DNA of 64,000 bases from Pseudoxanthomonas sp. X-1. GTDB lineage: Bacteria > Pseudomonadota > Gammaproteobacteria > Xanthomonadales > Xanthomonadaceae. Of the stretch, positions 7,558-14,332 are shown in pieces. The first letter of the stretch is position 1, and the number at the start of each line of letters is the position of its first letter. The stretch lies in assembly GCF_020042665.1 (NCBI RefSeq), contig NZ_CP083376.1, forward strand, positions 3,570,001-3,634,000, read 5' to 3'. The notes below the pieces were generated by a model, which saw only the letters and a program-made list of their open reading frames with translations, was not told where the DNA came from and made no database searches. The position numbers and the translations under genes were made by a program.

Positions 7558-10317
7558 GTGCCCATCGCCAAACCCGTTGCCCTGGTCGGACGTCGTCCAC
7601 CCGCCACCCGCGAACCCGGTTCCACCGGGGACTGGGTGCTTCCGGACAAGCTCGAGCCACCGCGCCTGCATCTGGACGCGGTCCGCCGCGACCGCCTGCT
7701 GACGCACCTGGATGCGGGCATCGGCGTGCCGTTGACCCTGCTGCTGGCGCCGCCGGGCTTCGGCAAGACCACCCTGCTGGCGCAGTGGCATGCACACCTG
7801 CTTGAAGGCGGCGCCGTCGATGCGGCCTGGCTGTCGCTGGACGAGGACGATGCCGAGCCTGGCCGCCTGCTGGCCTACCTGGGCCTGGCGCTGGGCGTCA
7901 CCGCCGGCGAGGCCGGCGCCACCCCGCTGGGCGGCCTGCACTGGCGCGAGCTGGATCTGGCCGCGCTGCGCACCGCGCTGCTGCGCGCCATCCGCTGCAC
8001 GCAGCGCCCGCTGGTGCTGGTGCTGGACGATTACGATCGCGCCGCCTGCCCCCGCAACGACGAACTGATCACCCTGCTGGTCGAACACGGCGGCCCGCAC
8101 CTGCACGTGCTGCTGGCGACCCGGCGCGCGCCGGCGCTGCCGCTGGCGCGGCTGGCCGTGCGCGGCGCGCTGCAGCGCATCGACGCGGCGCAGCTGGCCA
8201 TGAGCGGTGGCGAGACCCGCGCCCTGCTCGGCGCGCAGGCCAGCGACGAGGACGCCAAGCGCCTGCGCGGCAAGACCGAAGGCTGGCCGGTGGCCGTGCG
8301 CCTGGCCGCGGCGTGGCTGGCCGGCGGCCAGGCGCGCGGCGAGGACATCGCGCGCTTCACCGGCCGCTCCGCGGGGCTGGCAGCCTACCTGGCCGAACAG
8401 GTGGTCAGCGACCTGGACGAAGAGCTGCGGGACTTCCTGCTCGAGACCTCGGGCCTGGCGCGCTTCAACGCGCCCCTGGCCGATGCGGTGCGCCAGCGTC
8501 AGGACAGCGGCCAGCTGCTGGACCGGCTCGGCCATTTCCACGGCCTGCTGGTGCCGCTGGACGACGACCACGCCTGGTTCCGCTACCACCCGCTGTTCGC
8601 CGAATTCCTGCACCTGCAGCTCGAGCGCCGCTCGCCGGCGCTGGGGCTGACCCTGCACCGGCGCGCCGCGCTGTGGTGCGCCGCGCACGGCCAGCTGGCC
8701 GAAGCGGTGCGTCACGCCCTGGGCGCGCACGAGGTGACGCTGGCGGCCGACTGCATCGCGCGCGCGGGCACCTGGCAGCTGCTGCTCTCCCATGGCGTCG
8801 CCGCCACGCGCGCGCTGCTGCGCCAGTTCGATCCGCGCACCGTGCGCGAGACGCCGGCGCTCAATCTCACCCAGGCCTACCTGCACCTGCGCGTGGGCGA
8901 GTTCGGCCACGCGCAGACGCTGCTGGAGCGGTTCCGCAGCTTTCCCGACGAAGTGCGCGCGCCGCTGGAACGCGACTACACCGTGGTGGTCGCGCTGCTG
9001 CGCGACCTGATGGACCAGATCTGTCCGCAGCCGCGCGGCGTGGCGCAGCTGGCCGCGCAGGCGCAGGCGCTGGACCAGGAAGACCACCTCGGCCGCGGCA
9101 CCCTGCTGTGCATCTGCGCGACCACCGCGCTGGGCCGCGGCCAGTTCGCCCAGGCCGAGCAGCTGGCGCGCGAGGGCGCGCTGGCCTTCGAACAGGACCA
9201 CACCCAGATCGCGGTGGGCTACGCCCTGACCCACCTGGGCCAGAGCTATTTCTATCGTGGCGCGCTGGACCAGGCCGAGGCGGTCTATGCCCGCGCCCTG
9301 CAGCTGGCGCAGTCGCATCAGGGCAGCGACGCCGTGCTGGTGGCGGCGTGCCGCTGCCTGATCGCCCAGCTGCTGCTCGAACGCGGGCGCCACGACGAGG
9401 CCGCCGACCAGCTCGACGGCGCGCTGGACGTGCTGGAAGCCGGCGACGGCTGGGTCGACGTGTACATCGCCGGCTTCGGCACCGCGCTGGCGCTGGCGCG
9501 GCAGCGCGATCGCAGTGGCCGTACCGCCTGTGCGCTGCTCGATCGCCTCGATGCGCTGGCGGCGCGCCGCCATCTCACGCGCCTGGCCGATCTTTCGGCG
9601 GCCTGGCGCGTGGACGTGCAGCTGGACCTGCCCGCCGACCACGCGCTGGACGCCGCCCTGGCCCGGAGCGGCGGCGAGATGGCCCTGCAGCATGCGCTGA
9701 GCAACGCCCATACCTGGCGCCAGGCGCAGGCGCTGGGCCTGGCGCTGGCGCGCTGGCATGCCGAAGCCGGGCGCAGCGGGCGCGCGCTGGCCCTGCTGCA
9801 GGCGCTGGACGCCGCCGCCTGCGAGCGCGAGGACGCGCACCATCGCGACCGCGTGCGCGTGCGCATGGCGCTGGTGCGCCAGCAGCGCGGCGAATTGCAG
9901 CAGGCCCTGCCCGCGCTGTCGGCGGCGCTGGACCGCATTGCCGCCACGCGCGCCTGGCAGGTCGCGCTGGAGCCAGGCCTGCCGGTCAAGGCCCTGCTGC
10001 GCGTGGCGCGCCAGCACGACCCCGAGGCCGTCGCCGGCACCACCCGCGCCCTGACCATCCAGACCCTGCTGGACAAGCTGTCCTGCGAGGACGCGCTGGC
10101 AGTGCAGCTGTTCAGCGAGCGCGAGCTGGAAGTCCTGCAGGAGCTGGCCAGCGGCCTGTCCAACAAACAGATCGCCCGACGCCTCTCGCTGTCGGAGAAC
10201 ACGGTGAAGTTCCACCTGAAGAACCTCTACCGCAAGCTGGAGGCCGGCACGCGCGAAGCCGCCCTGGGCAACGCCCTGCAGCGCGGGCTGATCGGCGCGG
10301 CCGGCAGCCCGGAGTAA
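7558..10317 (+). CDS. MalT-like LuxR-family ATP-dependent transcriptional regulator
   Basis: A 919-residue cytoplasmic regulator of the large MalT/LAL type. It has the opening motif LPDKLEPPRLHLDAVRR, Walker A APPGFGKTTLL (about residue 64), Walker B LVLVLDDYD (about 150), a long helical TPR-like middle (about 400-820) and a LuxR helix-turn-helix (SERELEVLQELASGLSNKQ to residue 910). Such proteins bind an inducer and ATP, oligomerise and activate nearby operons. I prefer the GTG at 7558 because GGAG stands seven bases upstream; the ATG at 7447 lacks a clear ribosome-binding site. It converges on the amine-oxidation block, which makes that block its likely target. This is inference. Confidence 0.88.
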   Translation: MPIAKPVALVGRRPPATREPGSTGDWVLPDKLEPPRLHLDAVRRDRLLTHLDAGIGVPLTLLLAPPGFGKTTLLAQWHAHLLEGGAVDAAWLSLDEDDAEPGRLLAYLGLALGVTAGEAGATPLGGLHWRELDLAALRTALLRAIRCTQRPLVLVLDDYDRAACPRNDELITLLVEHGGPHLHVLLATRRAPALPLARLAVRGALQRIDAAQLAMSGGETRALLGAQASDEDAKRLRGKTEGWPVAVRLAAAWLAGGQARGEDIARFTGRSAGLAAYLAEQVVSDLDEELRDFLLETSGLARFNAPLADAVRQRQDSGQLLDRLGHFHGLLVPLDDDHAWFRYHPLFAEFLHLQLERRSPALGLTLHRRAALWCAAHGQLAEAVRHALGAHEVTLAADCIARAGTWQLLLSHGVAATRALLRQFDPRTVRETPALNLTQAYLHLRVGEFGHAQTLLERFRSFPDEVRAPLERDYTVVVALLRDLMDQICPQPRGVAQLAAQAQALDQEDHLGRGTLLCICATTALGRGQFAQAEQLAREGALAFEQDHTQIAVGYALTHLGQSYFYRGALDQAEAVYARALQLAQSHQGSDAVLVAACRCLIAQLLLERGRHDEAADQLDGALDVLEAGDGWVDVYIAGFGTALALARQRDRSGRTACALLDRLDALAARRHLTRLADLSAAWRVDVQLDLPADHALDAALARSGGEMALQHALSNAHTWRQAQALGLALARWHAEAGRSGRALALLQALDAAACEREDAHHRDRVRVRMALVRQQRGELQQALPALSAALDRIAATRAWQVALEPGLPVKALLRVARQHDPEAVAGTTRALTIQTLLDKLSCEDALAVQLFSERELEVLQELASGLSNKQIARRLSLSENTVKFHLKNLYRKLEAGTREAALGNALQRGLIGAAGSPE

Positions 10318-10322
10318 CGCGA

Positions 10323-10349
10323 AGGGCCGGCGCGCGACGCGCCGGCCCT
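10323..10349. terminator. Bidirectional hairpin between convergent genes
   Basis: A perfect 12-bp stem (AGGGCCGGCGCG against its complement) with a 3-base loop sits in the 48-base gap between the regulator and the aminotransferase, which read toward each other. There is no long T run, but the position and strength fit a shared terminator. Confidence 0.7.
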
Positions 10350-10365
10350 GGCTTCAACGCAATGA

Positions 10366-11589
10366 TCAGACCAGGGTCAGGCTGCCGTCGCGGCGTTCGT
10401 CGCGCAGCATCGCGGTCTTGACCTCCAGCGGACCCATCTGCCCGGCCATGACCTTGGCGAAGGCATCCTTGAAGCGCGCCATTTCCTCAGGCGTGCCCAC
10501 GGTGATGCGCGACCAGGTCGGCCACACCGCCCAGGCGCGGCCGACGAAGACGCCGTAGGTCGCCATGGCCTTCATGAACTCCGGCGCCGGGCGCTTGACG
10601 TCGACCATGAAGCAGTTGCTTTCCGACGTCGTGCAGGGATAGCCCTGCGCGGTCAGCCAGGTGGTGACTTCGTCGCGCAGCACGGTGTTGGCGTTGCGCC
10701 GCTGCGGCACCAGCTGCGGATCGCGCAGGCTGGCCAGGCCGGCGGCCGCGGCGGTCACCGGCAGCGAGTTGAAGCCGTAATAGGTCAGCTTGGCCAGCAG
10801 GTCGGGACGGGCGGCCGCATAGCCCAGGCGGATGCCGGCCATGCCGTAGAGTTTGGAGAAGGTGCGCAGCACCACCACGTCCTCGCCCTTGGCGACCAGA
10901 TCCACGCCGCTGACCGCGCTGGGCGAGAGGTGGATGTAGGCCTCGTCCAGCACCAGGATGCTGCCCTTGGGCTTGTTGGCCAGCGCGTACTCGATGTCCT
11001 TGCGGGTGGTGATCGAGCCGGTGGGATTGTTGGGATTGCAGATGTAGAGCATGCCGGCGCCGGCGTCGGCCGCGCACATGGCCTGGACGTCGTGGCTGTA
11101 GTCCTTGCGCAGGGGGATCTTGTGCACCGGCGCCTTGATCGCTTCGGCGACGCCCCAGGCCTGCTCGAAGGTGGGATTGGCGGTGACCAGCGCCGCGCCC
11201 GGCGAAGTGAAGGCCATCACCGTGTACTGCAGCGGCGGCGTCGAGCCGGCGTAGGGCACGATGTTTTCCGGCTTGAGGCCGAGCTGGCTGGCCAGTTCGC
11301 CGACCAGTTCGGTCTGCAGGTCACCCAGGTAGCGCCCGCCCTGCGGCGCGATGCCGTCGATGGCCTTCAGCGCCGCCGGACTGGGGCCGTAGGGGTTCTC
11401 GTTGGCGTTGATGTAGACCGGCGCCAGGCCGGCGGCCGCCGAGGCCGCCGGGTCGATCTTCAGGCGCTTGCGCGACTGATTCTGGGCCAGGGCCAGGCCG
11501 GACAGAGACAGCAGGGGCGCGCCGACGCCCGCACCGGCGGCCAGGGCGGAACCACGCAGGAAACCACGACGGGAGAGCGGCTGCTTCAT
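10366..11589 (-). CDS. Tat-exported class I/II aminotransferase, HisC-like
   Basis: A 407-residue PLP-dependent fold-type I aminotransferase resembling histidinol-phosphate aminotransferase, with a twin-arginine signal (LSRRGFLRGSALAAGAG) that is absent from ordinary HisC. Visible motifs: NANENPYGPSP (about 61-71), CNPNNPTGS (184-192), LDEAYIHLSP (214-223), the PLP lysine in RTFSKLYGMAG (Lys246) and GIRLGYAAA. Tat export suits an enzyme that folds around its cofactor before export, so a periplasmic location is likely. It is the last gene of the amine-oxidation block, 22 bases after ridA, with GAGGAA upstream of its ATG. True histidinol-phosphate activity is unlikely in this setting; the amino donor and acceptor are unknown. 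Confidence 0.85.
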   Translation of the reverse strand: MKQPLSRRGFLRGSALAAGAGVGAPLLSLSGLALAQNQSRKRLKIDPAASAAAGLAPVYINANENPYGPSPAALKAIDGIAPQGGRYLGDLQTELVGELASQLGLKPENIVPYAGSTPPLQYTVMAFTSPGAALVTANPTFEQAWGVAEAIKAPVHKIPLRKDYSHDVQAMCAADAGAGMLYICNPNNPTGSITTRKDIEYALANKPKGSILVLDEAYIHLSPSAVSGVDLVAKGEDVVVLRTFSKLYGMAGIRLGYAAARPDLLAKLTYYGFNSLPVTAAAAGLASLRDPQLVPQRRNANTVLRDEVTTWLTAQGYPCTTSESNCFMVDVKRPAPEFMKAMATYGVFVGRAWAVWPTWSRITVGTPEEMARFKDAFAKVMAGQMGPLEVKTAMLRDERRDGSLTLV

Positions 11590-11611
11590 GGGGGAAGTTC
11601 CTCGGTCAGGA

Positions 11612-12112
11612 TCAGGGACGGACGGCGACGACTTCGATCTCGATGCGCATGCCCGGGTTGCCCAGGGCCGCGATCTGGAAGGCCGAGCGCGCCGGCAGGT
11701 TCATCTGCTTGGCGTCCTTGCCGAAGAACTGGGTGTAGCCCTCCATGAAGCCCTTGAAGTCCATCTTGCCGCCGTTCTCCGGGCCGCCGACCAGGAAGGC
11801 CTGCATCTTGACCACGTCCTTCATGCCCAGGCCCATGCCTTCGAGCTGCTGCTTGATCTGGGTGAGCACGCTGATGGTCTGGGTCTTGGTGTCGCCGAAG
11901 GCCTCCATCGAGTCCTTGGGCGCGGCCGGATCGGCCACGGCCGGCACCTTGCCGCTGAGGTAGATGGTGGTCTTGCCGGCCGGGATCTCCACGGCCGAGG
12001 CGATCGGGAAGTCGCTGCCGGGAATGGCATAGCGCTTGACGTCGGCGGCGTGCGCCGAAAGCGCCAGCGGCGCGGCCAGCAGGAACAGGGACAGGCGGCG
12101 GGACAGGGTCAT
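11612..12112 (-). CDS. Secreted RidA-family (YjgF) enamine/imine deaminase
   Basis: A 166-residue RidA-family protein with an N-terminal signal peptide (MTLSRRLSLFLLAAPLALSA). RidA proteins hydrolyse reactive 2-imino acids to 2-keto acids and ammonia. The catalytic arginine is visible in LPARSAFQI (Arg142), and the paired acidic residue in RIEIEVVAV (Glu158), with nearly the spacing of canonical RidA. Ordinary RidA is about 130 residues and cytoplasmic; this one should be periplasmic. I chose the ATG at 12112 because AGGAG lies five bases upstream; the ATG at 12133 would put extra residues before the signal. It follows a flavin amine oxidase and cytochrome c, so removing the imine made by the oxidase is the likely role. 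Confidence 0.9.
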   Translation of the reverse strand: MTLSRRLSLFLLAAPLALSAHAADVKRYAIPGSDFPIASAVEIPAGKTTIYLSGKVPAVADPAAPKDSMEAFGDTKTQTISVLTQIKQQLEGMGLGMKDVVKMQAFLVGGPENGGKMDFKGFMEGYTQFFGKDAKQMNLPARSAFQIAALGNPGMRIEIEVVAVRP

Positions 12113-12145
12113 GGTGGCTCCTGGGATCTTCATGGAAAAGGGATG

Positions 12146-12613
12146 TCAGTCGTCTTGGTCGGCCGCGGCCGTGGGCGCCAGCGAGGCGCGCAGCGCCTTG
12201 ACGTCGGCCTCGCTCACCGCATCGCTGTACTGGTTGCCGAAATGGGTGCGCACGTAGGTGGTGACCTGCGCGACCTGGCCGTCGCTGAGCATAGGACCGA
12301 AGCCCGGCATGGCGCCATGGCCGTTCAAGACCATCATCTCCACGTACGGCGCCGCGCCCAGCTTGGGATTGCCCGCCAGCGCGGGGTACTCACCCGCACC
12401 ACGCGCGCCCTGCCCGGCCGGCATGTGGCAGCCGGCGCAGATGGTGGCGTACACCTGGGCGCCATCGGCATGCGAGAAGTCGCGCGTCTGCATCAGCCCG
12501 GTGGCGTCGGAGGTCTGCGCATGCGCGCCCGGCGCCCACAGGGCCGGCAGCGCCAGCGCGGAAGCGGCCAGCGTCAGCGCGCCGCCGAAGCGGTACCACG
12601 TGCGGCGGCTCAT
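12146..12613 (-). CDS. Periplasmic class I cytochrome c
   Basis: A 155-residue monoheme cytochrome c. After a signal region (to about residue 32) comes the heme-binding motif CAGCH (59-63), and GAMPGFGPML supplies the likely axial Met104, followed by SDGQVAQVTTYVRTHFG, a usual C-terminal helix. Its ATG overlaps the stop codon of the upstream amine oxidase as ATGA, so translation is probably coupled and the proteins are needed together. The natural inference is that the flavoprotein passes electrons to this cytochrome, and from there to the respiratory chain, instead of to oxygen. Confidence 0.92.
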   Translation of the reverse strand: MSRRTWYRFGGALTLAASALALPALWAPGAHAQTSDATGLMQTRDFSHADGAQVYATICAGCHMPAGQGARGAGEYPALAGNPKLGAAPYVEMMVLNGHGAMPGFGPMLSDGQVAQVTTYVRTHFGNQYSDAVSEADVKALRASLAPTAAADQDD

Positions 12614-14220
12614 GCCTGTCCTCCGGTCGCCATCACCTTGGCGTGCAGGCGGCCGATGACATCGTGCGCGGACAGGACCGCGCCCTCCTGCCACGCCGGG
12701 ATGTAGGAGATGTGCTCGCCGGCCATGGCGATGCGGCCGTCGATCTGCGTGGCCGCGGCGTAGTGCCTGGCGCGCAGCGCTTCGTCCCACTGGCCGAAGC
12801 AGCCGTGGTTGCCGGGCACGCGATGCCAGGCCACCGACACGCCGTTGTCGAACTCGGCCGGGTACTGCGGATGGATCTGGCTGCCGAAGGCGACCGCGCG
12901 GCGCACGCGCTCGGCCGGGCTGTGCGAGGTGAAGTCGTACGCGTCCAGGCCCCAGATGTAGGCGCCCAGCAGCACGCCCTTGCCCGCGGCGTGGAAGCCG
13001 GTGCTGGGATAGCTGATGTTGGTGATCGGCAGGTTGGTGTAGCTGATGCCGCCGTAGATGTTGTCGTCCTCTTCCCAGAAGCGGCGCTTGAACTGCAGGC
13101 CGACCTTGACCGAGGAGGCGTACGGCAGGTTCGTGATCGCCTCGGTCATCGCCGGGCCGACCTTGACCGGGATGCGGCTGAGCACCGAGAAGGGAATCGT
13201 GCAGATGCACCAGTCGGCCTTGACCACCTGCTTGCTGCCCGGCGCGCCGGTGTCCTCGTAGGTGACGCTGACGCCGTGGTCGTCCTGGTCGATGTCCACG
13301 ACCTTGGCGTTGTACTGGATCACGCCGGGCCCCAGCTCGCGCGCGAAGGCCTTGCCGACCATGTCCATGCCGCCGACCGGCTGGAACATCGCGGTCTGCA
13401 TTTCGATGTTCTTGCCGGCCGCCAGCTGGTTCCACAGGTGGGAGCCCAGCACGTCCTGCAGCGACATCGGCTTGGAGAACTCCGGCTTGCCCGACACGCC
13501 GCCGCCGGGGTACTTGGCGAAGCCGCGGCGCATGCTGCTGGTGTCGCTGGTGGTGTAGGCGAAGTTCCTGTCCAGCGCGCCCCAGCTGCGCAGCGATTCG
13601 AGCAGCAGCTCCTGGTCCTCCTTGGTGACCAGCTTGTCCAGCGCGCCCTGGCGGGTGACCTTGGCGAGCAGCTCGGAGACATTGCCCTGGTAGTCCGCGT
13701 CGATCTCGCGGAAGCGCTGCGGCTTGCCGCCGAAGGCATTGGTGTTGTGCAGGTAGGCGTTGTAGTTGACCTGGACGAAGGACTCCAGCGCCACGCCGAA
13801 CTGCTTGCAGTAGGCCAGCATCGCGCGGTGATGGTGCGGGATGCGCCACGGGCCGGGATTGATGTACAGGCCCGGGTCGAAGCCGCAGTGCTGGGTTTCG
13901 CCGCCCAGCTCGGTGTAGGTGTCGCCGCCGCGCAGGGTCCAGTTGCGACCGCCGGGACGGGCGTTGTACTCGAGGATCTTGACCTTGTAGCCGGCCTTGC
14001 GCAGCTCGTAGGCCGCGCTCATGCCGGCCAGGCCCGCGCCCAGGATCAGCACGCTGGCGCCCTTGGGATTGCCCTGCAGCTTGACCGGACCCTTGTAGCC
14101 CGAGTCGGCGGCGTAACCAAGACTGGTCATCGCCTGGTACATCATCGTGCCGCCGGCGGCCAGGCCGATGCGGCCCAGCAGCTGTCGGCGGGTCATGCCG
14201 TTACGAACACTGTCTTGCAT
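12610..14220 (-). CDS. Tat-exported flavin amine oxidase (monoamine oxidase/L-amino acid oxidase superfamily)
   Basis: A 536-residue FAD enzyme. The N-terminus carries a twin-arginine signal (MTRRQLLGRIGLAAGG), then the dinucleotide fold VLILGAGLAGMSAAYELR (57-74), the ARPGGR motif (87-92), the GGETQH segment, and near the C-terminus AGEHISYIPAWQEGAV, which holds the flavin in this superfamily. Such enzymes oxidise amines or L-amino acids to imines. I start at the ATG at 14220; the ATG at 14196 also keeps the signal, and neither has a strong ribosome-binding site. Export by Tat is consistent with folding around FAD. It sits between its receptor gene and a cytochrome c gene, so it may work as a dehydrogenase. 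The substrate is unknown. Confidence 0.9.
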   Translation of the reverse strand: MQDSVRNGMTRRQLLGRIGLAAGGTMMYQAMTSLGYAADSGYKGPVKLQGNPKGASVLILGAGLAGMSAAYELRKAGYKVKILEYNARPGGRNWTLRGGDTYTELGGETQHCGFDPGLYINPGPWRIPHHHRAMLAYCKQFGVALESFVQVNYNAYLHNTNAFGGKPQRFREIDADYQGNVSELLAKVTRQGALDKLVTKEDQELLLESLRSWGALDRNFAYTTSDTSSMRRGFAKYPGGGVSGKPEFSKPMSLQDVLGSHLWNQLAAGKNIEMQTAMFQPVGGMDMVGKAFARELGPGVIQYNAKVVDIDQDDHGVSVTYEDTGAPGSKQVVKADWCICTIPFSVLSRIPVKVGPAMTEAITNLPYASSVKVGLQFKRRFWEEDDNIYGGISYTNLPITNISYPSTGFHAAGKGVLLGAYIWGLDAYDFTSHSPAERVRRAVAFGSQIHPQYPAEFDNGVSVAWHRVPGNHGCFGQWDEALRARHYAAATQIDGRIAMAGEHISYIPAWQEGAVLSAHDVIGRLHAKVMATGGQA

Positions 14221-14290
14221 GTCTGACTCGTCTGCGTGGCCGCGGGGGCGGCCTGTTTCGTGGAAGCGCGAGCACGGCCCGCGCAAGGCG

Positions 14291-14324
14291 CCGCCGCTGC
14301 GCACCGGAAGGTGCGCAGCGGCGG
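14291..14324 (-). terminator. 15-bp hairpin between receptor and amine oxidase genes
   Basis: A perfect 15-bp stem closing a 4-base loop lies nine bases after the receptor stop codon and 70 bases before the amine oxidase start. It lacks a T run. It could stop part of the transcription, or protect the receptor message so that receptor and enzymes are made in different amounts. Confidence 0.6.
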
Positions 14325-14332
14325 CGGTTGGA

